Below are positions 27,440 to 35,798 of a stretch of 64,000 nt of DNA, in pieces (position 1 is the first letter of the stretch; each line of letters starts with the position of its first letter). The translations under genes were made by a program, and so were the position numbers. The DNA comes from Akkermansiaceae bacterium. GTDB lineage: Bacteria; Verrucomicrobiota; Verrucomicrobiia; Verrucomicrobiales; DEV007. The notes below the pieces were generated by a model. It saw only the letters and a program-made list of their open reading frames with translations, was not told the DNA's origin and made no database searches. Where the stretch lies: assembly GCA_024233005.1 (NCBI GenBank), contig JACKQE010000006.1, positions 1-64,000 on the forward strand, given 5' to 3'.

Positions 27440-29023
27440 TTACTTGGCCGGAGCAGCCGGAGCAACAGGCGCGGCCGGCTTGGTGATCATCGGGAAATCG
27501 TCCGTCCGGAAAGGCGTCAACGGCAGGCCTTCCTTGGAAACCACGTTGCAGACGGGGTTGTCCGCCCAGGCATATCGCACCGCCACTGGCGCGGGAACCG
27601 CGTCATTCCAGACTTCCACGGCGTTGTTGCCCGAGATCTTGGCCTGGGCCCAGACCCATTGATGGTCCTCTCCGCAAACCGCGAAGCCTTTGACGTCATT
27701 CACGTCGACCGTCCGCAAACCGCTCCCGACGTGATCAAACGTCAGGGTGGCCTTGTTGCCTGCTATTTTGAGAGCCTGATAGGTCGGACTCTGGGGCTCC
27801 AATTTGATCCCATAGTCCTTGGCCAGAGCCCAACGGACCAGACGGGCGGAGACATCGTGCTTGTTTTTCGGATGGATGTCATTGCCTTCGCCAAGATCAA
27901 TGATGACGCACTCACCCGTGTTGGGCAGACTCATCGTCCGGGTCTGGGCCTCCCGCAATTCCGCCCAGTCGCTGTCTCCTGGTTCCGGCTTTTCAGGTTT
28001 GAAATCGGCCAACTGGACCCAGTAGAACGGAAAATCACCCTGCTTCCATTCTTTGCGCCATTCTTGAATCATGAAAGGGAACAACTCGCGGTATTCCCAT
28101 GCCCGGGGGGCATTGCTTTCGCCCTGGTACCAGATGACGCCTTTGATGCCGTAGCCGAGAGTCGGGTGGACCACCCCTCCAAAGATATTGCCGGGACGGC
28201 TGTTGCCTCCGAGGATCTGGTCGGGGCTCTGGGGCGGACGGGGTGCCGGCTTATTTTCCGCCTTGGCGGCTTCGGCGGCTTGCTTCCACTTGGCAAGGTC
28301 GGCCTCATACTTGGCTTTGGACTCCGGAGACTGCAGCGCGGACTCCCGCTGTTTCCAGCCCTCCACCAAGGTCTTGAAACGGGGGTCATTCTCGATGGTC
28401 TCACGGCGGATCCAAGCCTCTGCGGCCGAGCCTCCCCACGAATTGTCGATCAGTCCCACCGGCACGCCGAGAATTTCATGCAGATACCGACCGAAGAAAA
28501 AGCCGACGGCGGAGAAATTCCGGGAGCTTTCCGGAGTGGAAGCCTCCCACTGTCCCACGAAATCGGTCTTGAGCTCCTGGGTTCCGACCTGAGGCACCGA
28601 GATAAGCCGGAGATTGGGGTGGTTCGAAGCTAGGGATTCGACTTCCGCATTCCAATCGCTGGAAAGATTGAATCCCATGTTCGACTGTCCGGAACACATC
28701 CAGACTTCACCGATGAGGACATCCTGAATTTCCCGCTTGCTGGTGCCCTCAATGACGAGGGTTTCCGGGGTGGCGTTGGCCGGGGCGGCATCGAGGGAGA
28801 CGGTCCATTTGCCATCGCCTCCGGCTTGGGCGGTCTTGGTGGCGCCTCCGAAGGTCACTTTCACCTCCGTCCCCGGCGTGTCCCAGCCCCAGATGAGATT
28901 GGCCTGCTTTTGCTGCAGCACCATGTGATCGCCGATGATGACGGGAAGTTTCAGCTCGGCCCGGGAAACCAGCGGCAGTAGACCGATGGTTCCCAAGGTA
29001 AGGGTAAGGAGGGTTTTTCTCAT
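27440..29023 (-). CDS. Sialate O-acetylesterase-like SGNH hydrolase
   Basis: The 527-residue exported protein has a signal peptide (LLTLTLGTIGLLPLVSRA) and the family opening LPVIIGDHMVLQQ. A beta domain follows, then an SGNH core with EVWMCSGQSNM (Ser114) and GLIDNSWGGSAAEAW, WYQGESNA and a late acidic/His segment DIHPKNKHDVSARL. Family members remove O-acetyl groups from sialic acids or other sugars and are common in polysaccharide degraders. There are no other glycan genes beside it. It is followed by a strong terminator, so it is likely monocistronic. Confidence 0.92.
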   Translation of the reverse strand: MRKTLLTLTLGTIGLLPLVSRAELKLPVIIGDHMVLQQKQANLIWGWDTPGTEVKVTFGGATKTAQAGGDGKWTVSLDAAPANATPETLVIEGTSKREIQDVLIGEVWMCSGQSNMGFNLSSDWNAEVESLASNHPNLRLISVPQVGTQELKTDFVGQWEASTPESSRNFSAVGFFFGRYLHEILGVPVGLIDNSWGGSAAEAWIRRETIENDPRFKTLVEGWKQRESALQSPESKAKYEADLAKWKQAAEAAKAENKPAPRPPQSPDQILGGNSRPGNIFGGVVHPTLGYGIKGVIWYQGESNAPRAWEYRELFPFMIQEWRKEWKQGDFPFYWVQLADFKPEKPEPGDSDWAELREAQTRTMSLPNTGECVIIDLGEGNDIHPKNKHDVSARLVRWALAKDYGIKLEPQSPTYQALKIAGNKATLTFDHVGSGLRTVDVNDVKGFAVCGEDHQWVWAQAKISGNNAVEVWNDAVPAPVAVRYAWADNPVCNVVSKEGLPLTPFRTDDFPMITKPAAPVAPAAPAK

Positions 29024-29143
29024 GTTGATAAGGGTTGCGAGGGTCGCCCGTCCGGGAGGAATCGGGGGGCCGCATCATGGCTGAAAAATTCCCGGCCTGA
29101 AAGTAGGGAATCGCGCCATGCGAGCCTTGGCCGGACACAAAAA

Positions 29144-29168
29144 AAGCGCGGGGGTTGCCCGCGCTTTC
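29144..29168 (-). terminator. Intrinsic terminator of the basic-protein gene
   Basis: A 10-bp stem (AAAGCGCGGG with CCCGCGCTTT, loop of 5) starts 16 bases after the stop codon and is followed by a T-run on the minus strand. Confidence 0.88.
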
Positions 29169-29183
29169 GAAGATCTGATGGAC

Positions 29184-29483
29184 TTACTCTTCAGAAGAGG
29201 TGTCGACCACTTGCTCGACCGTTTCGACCGTTTCAGGTTCAGCAACGGCCTCCGCTTTCTTGGCGGCTTTTTTGGCGGGAGCTTTCTTGGTCGCTGTTTT
29301 CTTCTTAGGCGCGGCTTTTGGCTTGGCCTTGGCGTCGACGTCACCGCTCACAGCCTCCGCTTTCGGCTTGGCCTTGGCTTTGACACCAGCGGTGGCGGTG
29401 GCCACGCGGACAGCCGTATTGCGACGCTTGATATAATTCCGGCGGCGCCGGCGCTTGATTTCCTTGTTGTGCTGCTTGCCCAT
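29184..29483 (-). CDS. Small basic protein with Lys/Ala/Pro repeats, possible nucleic-acid binder
   Basis: The 99-residue product starts with a strongly basic helix (MGKQHNKEIKRRRRRNYIKR). A histone H1-like tail follows with KAKAKPKAEAV, KAKPKAAPKKK and KKAPAKKAAKKA, then an acidic end (ETVETVEQVVDTSSEE). I recall similar short proteins from Verrucomicrobia, but cannot name the family. The composition predicts DNA or RNA binding, perhaps with a ribosome. A longer in-frame start is not convincing. The gene has its own terminator. Confidence 0.75.
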   Translation of the reverse strand: MGKQHNKEIKRRRRRNYIKRRNTAVRVATATAGVKAKAKPKAEAVSGDVDAKAKPKAAPKKKTATKKAPAKKAAKKAEAVAEPETVETVEQVVDTSSEE

Positions 29484-30070
29484 GATAATTTGCTGAAAAT
29501 TGCCCCGACTTGGAAAACCGGGAGAAGCTCTTGTTAGCGGATAATCCCCTATACTGCAACAACAATTGCATTCCAGCCCCCGGCGCGGGGACCTCAGAGT
29601 CCTTCTTCCAGCCGGGGAGAATCCACCACCAAAGACATTTCCTGCTCTTTTTCGGAAAAAAATCTTGCCACCGCCCCACTCAACGGCCATCATATCGTCA
29701 GTGGGTAGAGAGAGATGTTTGAACCCATTGGGTTTGTCTCTCCACGAAGTTCGGCGCCTTGGCATCGTCGACTCACAGCCCACTCGGTTGGTCGAATTCC
29801 TTTGAATCGAAACCGCCGCAAGAGGAACAATCCTCAAACCCCCACCTCTCTGTGACAAGTGGTTTGGCTGGTTTGAATGCTGTGGATCGTTCCCATCCCC
29901 CCTTAACTCTCAATTTTCCCAACCCAGCAGCGGAGAACTCCCGCATTCCCAATCGTGGCCAGCCATCAAGTGGTCACCTTTCTTCAACCAAACCACCCGC
30001 CTCTTGCAGGATCCTCGGAAGCGCTGATGCCGGTGACTTCCACACTGTCTCAACCCGATTCCAGACCGTC
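29484..30070. other. 587-base divergent intergenic region with one hairpin
   Basis: No convincing gene lies between the basic-protein gene and yebC. A hairpin can form at 29710-29742: outer stem GAGAGA/TCTCTC and inner stem GAACCC/GGGTTT closing on a 3-base loop. The region must hold both promoters. The hairpin could be part of the basic-protein gene's leader or a small RNA; the sequence does not decide. Confidence 0.4.
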
Positions 30071-30817
30071 ATGGCAGGACATAACAAGTGGTCCAAGGTC
30101 AAACACATCAAAGCGAAAGAAGACGCCAAAAAAGGCAAAGTCTTCAGCAAATTGGCGCACGAAATCACCATCGCGGCCAAGAACGGTGGCGGTGATCCCA
30201 AAGCCAATCCCCGCCTCCGATCTGCCATCGACAGCGCCAAATCAGTCTCGATGCCGAAAGACAACATCGACCGGGCCATCAAAAAAGGAACCGGAGAACT
30301 CGAAGGTGGCAATATTGAAGAAATTTACTACGAAGGATTCGCCCCGGGGGGAGTCGGACTCATTGTCCACATTGCTTCTGACAATCGGAATCGTTCCGCA
30401 GCCGAACTCCGCAATATTTTCAACAAAAACCAAGGCTCGATGGGGGCCACGGGCAGCGTGACACATCTTTTTCACTTCAACGGAGAAATCCGAGTCCCCC
30501 TCACCGCCCTGAGTGAGGAGAAAATCCTCGAGGCCGCCCTCGAAGCGGGAGCCGAAGATGTGCAGGCTGATGAGGAAGACCACATTGTCATCACGCCCGC
30601 CGAGCAGTTGGGCATTGCCGCCAATGCTTTGCGCGAAGCCGGTATAGAAGTGCGCTCCCAGGCCCTTGTTTACATCCCGGCCACCTCGGTGGAGGTCAGC
30701 GCGCCCGAAACCGCCGCCCAGGTCCTGAAACTCTACGAAGCGCTCGATGACTATGAGGACACGATGAATGTTTTCGCCAATTTCGAGATACCCGAGTCCA
30801 TTTTGGAGAGTCTCTGA
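30071..30817 (+). CDS. yebC: YebC/PmpR-family protein
   Basis: The 248-residue product begins MAGHNKWSKVKHIKAKEDAK, the family signature, and continues with GGGDPKANPRLRSAI, MPKDNIDRAIKKGTGE and YYEGFAPGGVGLIV. Length is typical. YebC proteins are cytoplasmic; they were described as transcriptional regulators, and recent work links them to relief of ribosome stalling. The start was chosen at this signature although the frame is open further upstream. rho follows after 54 bases, and the two are probably co-transcribed. Confidence 0.96.
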   Translation: MAGHNKWSKVKHIKAKEDAKKGKVFSKLAHEITIAAKNGGGDPKANPRLRSAIDSAKSVSMPKDNIDRAIKKGTGELEGGNIEEIYYEGFAPGGVGLIVHIASDNRNRSAAELRNIFNKNQGSMGATGSVTHLFHFNGEIRVPLTALSEEKILEAALEAGAEDVQADEEDHIVITPAEQLGIAANALREAGIEVRSQALVYIPATSVEVSAPETAAQVLKLYEALDDYEDTMNVFANFEIPESILESL

Positions 30818-30871
30818 TCACTTTGCCCAGTGCCGCGTCGCGTCGCCATCCTTCTTTCCCCCACACTTTAC

Positions 30872-32680
30872 ATGAAACCCATCTCATCCGACCTGGAGAC
30901 CTCCCCCGCCCCGGCCTCAGAGCCCAGCGTGAAACCCGGCCGACGCAGCTCTGCCAAAACCGGCGGGACTCCCGGAGAGGACGGATCGACCGAAGGTCCA
31001 CCACGCGCCAAAAGAAGTCCCCGAAAAAAGGCGGCACCCAAGGATGATTCGCAACCGATGTTGCCTATCCAAAACGCCCCGACAGCCCCTTCCCAAACTC
31101 CGCCAGCCGCAGATTCCGCAGGACAGCAGGGTCCAACCTCCTCTGGCGAAGCACGTTTCGATCGCCCGAATGACGGCGGAGGTGGTTACAGGAACCAGCG
31201 TGGCCCTCGTGAGAATTTTGACAACCGGGACCAGCGCGGCCCTCGTGAGAATCCAGACAACCGGGATCAGCGCGGCCCTCGTGAGAATCCGGACAACCGG
31301 GATCAGCGCGGCCCTCGTGAGAATCCGGACAACCGGGACCAGCGCGGCCCTCGTGAGAATTTTGACAACCGGGATGGACGCGAAAACCGGAAATTCCGCA
31401 AAAAGAACCGCCACAAAAAGAAGTTCAACCAAGGACAAGGAGGCGGATTCAACCAATCCAACGGAGGGGGCCCAGGCAATTCGGGCGGAGACTTCCGGAA
31501 CCAACGCTCTCAGGATTCGGAATACACCCCTGTGGAGGTCGAACCCACCGGCCCGGCGATCGAAGCGCAGGGCCTCGTGGAAATTTCTCCCAAAGGTTTC
31601 GGGTTTCTCCGACAACGGGATCGTGGGTTTGCCCAATCCCCCTTGGACGTCTTTGTCACCCCAGAAGTCGTCCGCATCCATGGACTGCGGGATGGGCTGA
31701 TGGTCAAATGCCTTGCCCGACAAGGACAGCGCGGGCCCCAATTGACGGAAATCCTCACCATCAACGGTCAGCCACCCGAAAAATACCACAATCTGCCGTA
31801 TTTTGAAGAGCTCACGGCGATCAACCCCAACAAGCGGATCGTTCTCGAAACCCGATCGAATCGTGCCACCACCCGTGTCATTGACCTGATGACCCCCATC
31901 GGCCGCGGCCAGCGGGGACTCATCGTCGCTCCACCCAGAACCGGGAAAACCACCATTCTACAGCATCTCGCGGAGGCCATCCAGGAGCGTTACCCCGAGG
32001 AAATGCATCTCATGATCCTGCTCATCGACGAGCGGCCCGAAGAAGTCACGGACTTCCAGCGATCGTTTCCCAATGCAGACATCATGGCCAGTTCAAACGA
32101 CTCGGACATCAAAAGCCATACCCGAATCGCTCAACTCGCCATCGAACGTGCCAAGCGCCTCGTCGAAGCCGGAGAACATGTCTTCCTCCTGCTCGACTCC
32201 ATCACGCGCCTCGCCCGGGCATTCAACAACGCCGCCTCGGGAGGCAACGGGGGGAACCGGGGCACCCAGTCCGGCGGGATTGCCGTGGGCGCATTGGAAA
32301 TCCCCCGCCGTCTCTTCGCCGCGGCCCGGAACACCCGTGAAGGGGGGTCTCTGACCATCATCGCCACCGCGTTGATCCAGACCAACAGCAAAATGGACGA
32401 CGCCATTTTCCAGGAATTCAAAGGGACCGGCAACATGGAACTGGTGCTGGACCGCCTCCTTTCCCAGAATTATGTCTACCCGTCGGTCGACATCCATCGC
32501 TCCGGCACACGTCGGGAGGAACTCCTCCTGCCGGCGCACATGCTGGAAAAAATCCATTTTATCCGCCGCGGACTGGCAGGCTACAAGCCGGTCGAAGCCA
32601 TGGAGTGGATGCTGAAGCTGATGGAGCGTTTCCCCAACAACGCGCAAATGCTCGTTGATCTCAAAGCACCCAACCTTTGA
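30872..32680 (+). CDS. rho: Transcription termination factor Rho with a long repeat-rich N-terminus
   Basis: The C-terminal about 400 residues are standard Rho. They include the RNA-binding fold around GLVEISPKGFGFLRQ, the P-loop APPRTGKTT near residue 355, DERPEEVTDFQRS, and the Q-loop region SITRLARAFN with GSLTIIATALIQT. The first about 225 residues are disordered-looking: Lys/Arg/Pro-rich, then five 12-residue RGPRENxDNRDQ units and a KKNRHKKKFNQGQGGG segment. Total length is 602, versus about 420 in E. coli. Disordered inserts in Rho are known from Bacteroides and actinobacteria. Confidence 0.97.
   Translation: MKPISSDLETSPAPASEPSVKPGRRSSAKTGGTPGEDGSTEGPPRAKRSPRKKAAPKDDSQPMLPIQNAPTAPSQTPPAADSAGQQGPTSSGEARFDRPNDGGGGYRNQRGPRENFDNRDQRGPRENPDNRDQRGPRENPDNRDQRGPRENPDNRDQRGPRENFDNRDGRENRKFRKKNRHKKKFNQGQGGGFNQSNGGGPGNSGGDFRNQRSQDSEYTPVEVEPTGPAIEAQGLVEISPKGFGFLRQRDRGFAQSPLDVFVTPEVVRIHGLRDGLMVKCLARQGQRGPQLTEILTINGQPPEKYHNLPYFEELTAINPNKRIVLETRSNRATTRVIDLMTPIGRGQRGLIVAPPRTGKTTILQHLAEAIQERYPEEMHLMILLIDERPEEVTDFQRSFPNADIMASSNDSDIKSHTRIAQLAIERAKRLVEAGEHVFLLLDSITRLARAFNNAASGGNGGNRGTQSGGIAVGALEIPRRLFAAARNTREGGSLTIIATALIQTNSKMDDAIFQEFKGTGNMELVLDRLLSQNYVYPSVDIHRSGTRREELLLPAHMLEKIHFIRRGLAGYKPVEAMEWMLKLMERFPNNAQMLVDLKAPNL
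31199..31378 (+). repeat. Five tandem 36-bp units inside rho
   Basis: Each unit encodes RGPREN(F/P)DNRDQ; the last ends in DG. Units 2-4 are nearly identical at DNA level, so the array is recent or kept uniform by slippage. It is in frame, so copy-number change would not break the protein. Confidence 0.92.
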
Positions 32681-32690
32681 TCTCCTGCCC

Positions 32691-33590
32691 ATGCCTCTGA
32701 ACGGCGTCCTCCCGGTGTTCCAGACTCCTTTCCACGAGGATTACTCCGTGGATTACGAAACCCTGGGAAAGGAAATCGACTGGCTTCTCGATCGCGGCGC
32801 TTCCGGCGTGGTCATGGCGATGGTTTCGGAAACCCTGCGACTCAGCAGCGAGGAACGGGATCAGGTGGCGGCCTGGGTTTGTCAGCGGACCGGCACCCGC
32901 GGCAGCGCTGTCATCAGCGTCGGGGCGGAAAGCACCGTGGTGGCCCTCCGTCACGCCAGAGTAGCCGAATCTTCCGGAGCCGCCGCAATCATGGCCATCC
33001 CGCCGATCGCCACCGCGCTGGGAGTTCCCCAGATTCTGGATTACTACGGGGCGTTGCTGGAAGCCACCTCCCTGCCTGTCATCGTGCAGGATGCCAGCGG
33101 CTATGTCGGCCGGCCGCTGCCCGTCGCCGCCCAAGCGCAGCTCCTGGACCAATTCGGCCCGCACCGGGTGCTGTTCAAACCGGAAGCCGCTCCCATCGGT
33201 CCGACGCTCAGCGCGCTCCGGGATGCCACCCGTGGCCAGGCCCAAATTTTCGAAGGCAGCGGTGGGATCCACTTGGTCGACAGCCATCGGCGCGGCATTG
33301 TCGGCTCGATGCCCGGCGCAGAAATCATCGACGCCCAGGTTGCCTTGTGGCAGGCGTTGGAATGCGGCGATGAACAGCGCGCCTACCGTCTTTCGTTTCC
33401 CATTGCGGCGCTGGTCGCCCTGCAGTCAGGTTTGGACGGATTTCTCGCCGTGGAAAAACACCTCCTCCAGCGGCAAGGCGTCTTCAAAAACACCTTGGTT
33501 CGGGGCCCGAGTGCCTTTGTTCTAGACGACGAGACCCGGGCCGAAGTGGACCGGCTCCACGACCTGCTGAAGGCAGCATTGCAGGACTGA
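32691..33590 (+). CDS. Dihydrodipicolinate synthase-family (DapA/NanA-like) aldolase
   Basis: The 299-residue protein has a TIM-barrel pattern of the DapA superfamily: GVLPVFQTPF at the start, DRGASGVVMAMVSETLRLSS, and IMAIPPIATALG. The presumed Schiff-base lysine is in VLFKPEAAP near residue 164. The threonine pair of true DapA and its GTTGE motif are altered to MVSETL, so a different substrate is likely. It follows rho by 10 bases. I start at MPLNGVLPVF because the upstream ATG lies inside the rho end. It converges with folA with no spacer. Confidence 0.82.
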   Translation: MPLNGVLPVFQTPFHEDYSVDYETLGKEIDWLLDRGASGVVMAMVSETLRLSSEERDQVAAWVCQRTGTRGSAVISVGAESTVVALRHARVAESSGAAAIMAIPPIATALGVPQILDYYGALLEATSLPVIVQDASGYVGRPLPVAAQAQLLDQFGPHRVLFKPEAAPIGPTLSALRDATRGQAQIFEGSGGIHLVDSHRRGIVGSMPGAEIIDAQVALWQALECGDEQRAYRLSFPIAALVALQSGLDGFLAVEKHLLQRQGVFKNTLVRGPSAFVLDDETRAEVDRLHDLLKAALQD

Positions 33591-33591
33591 C

Positions 33592-34134
33592 TCAGCAACG
33601 TGTGAGTTCCAAAAAGGTCCTCGCATAAACGTGCCGCTCATCCTCCGGACGTTCAATCCGCGACGTTTCTCTCCAATCGCCAAAGGCGGCAGGGTCCGGG
33701 AACCTCGGAAGGGAGTCAGACTGGACAGAAGACAATCCCTCACTGACATCGGTGTCCACCAGAGTCAGAAGCAGGCGATCCGCCATCGCGATGGTCGCGG
33801 CAAATACTGTCGCCCCTCCTGCCACGAGGAGAAGGTTTTGGCCCGCCGAAACTACCCGGGCAATGGCCTCGGTCACGTCAGACACCCTGACTCCCCCCGG
33901 CACCCGGTATTCTTCCTGGCGGGTCAGGACAAGCGGGATCTGGTCGGTGAACCACCCCTGCATTTCTTCAAAAGTGCGGCGTCCGAGCAGGAGATGACGC
34001 CCTTTCGCCGCCGCACGAAAATGCGCCACGTCGTCCGGCAAATGCCAAGGGATCCCCCCATCAGGTCCGCCTATCACCCGGTGACGGTCCATGGCGGCAA
34101 TCAAAACCACTTCGGGAAGCAGAGAATCTTTCAC
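33592..34134 (-). CDS. folA: Dihydrofolate reductase
   Basis: The 180-residue protein has the DHFR layout. IAAMDRHRVIGGPDGGIPWHLPDD carries the catalytic acidic residue region, HLLLGRRTFEEM binds NADPH, and LLVAGGATVFAATI is the conserved glycine pair loop. It reduces dihydrofolate to tetrahydrofolate with NADPH in the cytosol. Length is normal to slightly long. thyA is not adjacent. It ends one base away from the DapA-like gene's stop. Confidence 0.95.
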   Translation of the reverse strand: MKDSLLPEVVLIAAMDRHRVIGGPDGGIPWHLPDDVAHFRAAAKGRHLLLGRRTFEEMQGWFTDQIPLVLTRQEEYRVPGGVRVSDVTEAIARVVSAGQNLLLVAGGATVFAATIAMADRLLLTLVDTDVSEGLSSVQSDSLPRFPDPAAFGDWRETSRIERPEDERHVYARTFLELTRC

Positions 34135-34190
34135 CCCGCACTATGCCCCCAACAGGCCAAGCCTGCCACTATGCCCCAACTGGTTAATTT

Positions 34191-35000
34191 TCAGGCCGCC
34201 TGGGCCTTCTGCTCGTCCAGGACCGAGACAAAACTGGCCGAGAGTTGTCGGATCCGCTTGAATCCGCGTTGGGCATCGATCGGGATACCCGGTTCCATCA
34301 GGATGAGTTCCGAAAAGCCGGTGACCGAACCAATCATGTTCCGGAAATCATGGCGCGTCCCTTTGTCGTAAAGAGCATGGTCGACGGTCGCAGGATCCGC
34401 CTTGATCTCAACCAAGCGGTCGACGATCTGCTGGGAAGAACTGATGATATAACCGAACAATTCCGGGCCTTCTTCTCCGAATTCTGAGGCTTGGGGCTGG
34501 AGCCATTCCACGATGCTGCGGATTTCGGCCATCATCTGCCATAGAGCACCCATTGGCCCGCCCGGGCCTGGGCCCTCGACGCCTGCGGGAGGGCTGACGG
34601 TACGCAAAGCAGGCGCGGATTGCCCCGGAGCCGGAGCATCTGGCTGGAGAACCATCCGGACACCCGATGCCAACGATTCAGATGAAAAGGGTTTGGAGAT
34701 CACTTCACCGACGCCCCGGTTCTTTACTGCTTGGGCCAGAGATTCCACATCACCAGTGGAGATCCCAAGCAGCGGCGTCGGCTTGGCGGTCGCCTGACGG
34801 GTCTTTTCCAAGATCTCCCACAGATCTCCGCGGAGTCCGTCAAAGTCAATGATCCCCATGTCAGGTGCGTGTTGGGCGCAAAACTGAGGCAGACTATCCG
34901 CCTGAGGCAGCTGAGCGATACGGCAACCACGCGATTCCAACTCCGATTTCAAAAAATGAATCGATTCAGGATCTTGACCTACAATAACGATGCGCAACAT
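34191..35000 (-). CDS. Receiver domain fused to a histidine H-box, no kinase domain
   Basis: Residues 1-120 form a response-regulator receiver: IVIVGQD, phospho-acceptor Asp52 in IIDFDG, Ser81 region GISTGD and Lys103 in ISKPF. A Pro/Gly-rich linker (about 121-150) follows. Residues 150-269 are helical and contain RHDFRNMIGSVTGFSEL with His217 in an H-box-like HDxRN motif. No ATP-binding domain follows, as the protein ends after the dimerisation-helix region. It may act as a phosphotransfer hub. The start has AAAGGGGAAC before the ATG. Confidence 0.8.
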   Translation of the reverse strand: MLRIVIVGQDPESIHFLKSELESRGCRIAQLPQADSLPQFCAQHAPDMGIIDFDGLRGDLWEILEKTRQATAKPTPLLGISTGDVESLAQAVKNRGVGEVISKPFSSESLASGVRMVLQPDAPAPGQSAPALRTVSPPAGVEGPGPGGPMGALWQMMAEIRSIVEWLQPQASEFGEEGPELFGYIISSSQQIVDRLVEIKADPATVDHALYDKGTRHDFRNMIGSVTGFSELILMEPGIPIDAQRGFKRIRQLSASFVSVLDEQKAQAA

Positions 35001-35226
35001 GTTCCCCTTTATTAGTGAAGTAATAAATAATCTAATTATTCATAAATAACAACTAAATTAAGGAGAAAAATCGCCAAAATAATTTCCAGTCATTTTAAAA
35101 TTACCCTAAAAACCGGATCGTTCGCCTCAAGATTCCTTCTTGCCTGTTGCGCGGTTTGAGTCAAATTTGGTCGCATGGGGCGCTGCAGCCCCGTCTTCCC
35201 TGTGATCAGGAACCACTCAATCATCT
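35001..35226. other. AT-rich divergent promoter region
   Basis: The first 110 bases are strikingly AT-rich compared with the surroundings, as expected of the promoters of two divergent genes (receiver protein and cupredoxin). I do not assign individual boxes. Confidence 0.45.
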
Positions 35227-35700
35227 ATGACCAAAATCACCGCTCTCTCCTCCCTGTTCGCCCTCGTTGCCGCCGTTGGTGGCACCGCTCTGCTCAAGGC
35301 GCAGGATGTTTCGGAAATCAAGCTGACCGCCGACAAGATTACCTTTGCCTATGATTTAAAGGAGTTCTCCGTAAAGGCCGGCCAGAAGGTCAAAATTTCC
35401 TTCACCAATCCGGCCGACAGCGTGAATCTCCAACCCCACAACATGCTGATTCTCAAGCCAGGTAAGAAAGAGGCGGTCGGAGCCCTGGCCAACGCCGGAC
35501 TCAGCGACCCTAATTTTCTCACCACCAAGAATTGCATTCCCGATTCAGAGGACATTCTGCACCACACCAACCTGCTAAAGCCCGGTGAAACGGGCACCCT
35601 AGAGTTCACGGCCCCAGCCGAGGCCGGAGATTACCCCTACATCTGCACCTACCCGGGACACTGGATTCTGATGAACGGGGTGATGCACGTGACCCCCTGA
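35227..35700 (+). CDS. Azurin/plastocyanin-like blue copper protein
   Basis: The 157-residue exported protein has a signal peptide (about 1-26) and a cupredoxin beta barrel. Copper ligands are His71 in QPHNML, Cys140, His145 and Met149 in YICTYPGHWILMNGVM. The Cys-5-His-4-Met spacing matches azurin. Such proteins carry single electrons in the periplasm, for example to cytochrome oxidase. No respiratory gene is beside it. It is followed by an intrinsic terminator, so it is probably transcribed alone. Confidence 0.93.
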   Translation: MTKITALSSLFALVAAVGGTALLKAQDVSEIKLTADKITFAYDLKEFSVKAGQKVKISFTNPADSVNLQPHNMLILKPGKKEAVGALANAGLSDPNFLTTKNCIPDSEDILHHTNLLKPGETGTLEFTAPAEAGDYPYICTYPGHWILMNGVMHVTP

Positions 35701-35747
35701 TTTGACACGGAGGGCCGCACCACAACAAGTGCCGCGCTCCTGGCATG

Positions 35748-35779
35748 GGCGCTTCCTCTCCATGGGAAGCGCCTTTTTT
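35748..35779 (+). terminator. Intrinsic terminator after the cupredoxin gene
   Basis: A 9-bp stem (GGCGCTTCC with GGAAGCGCC, loop of 8) is followed directly by six T's. It lies 47 bases after the stop codon, and its presence argues for the downstream start of the next gene. Confidence 0.9.
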
Positions 35780-35798
35780 GTCTGCCTCTTCCAAGCAA

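Noticed and set aside
31199..31378. Regular 36-bp repeats as a CRISPR array
   Set aside because: Units are contiguous without spacers and are in frame inside rho.
34139..34180. Two CACTATGCCCC-containing short repeats between folA and the receiver gene
   Set aside because: Too short and unstructured to assign; may be slippage.
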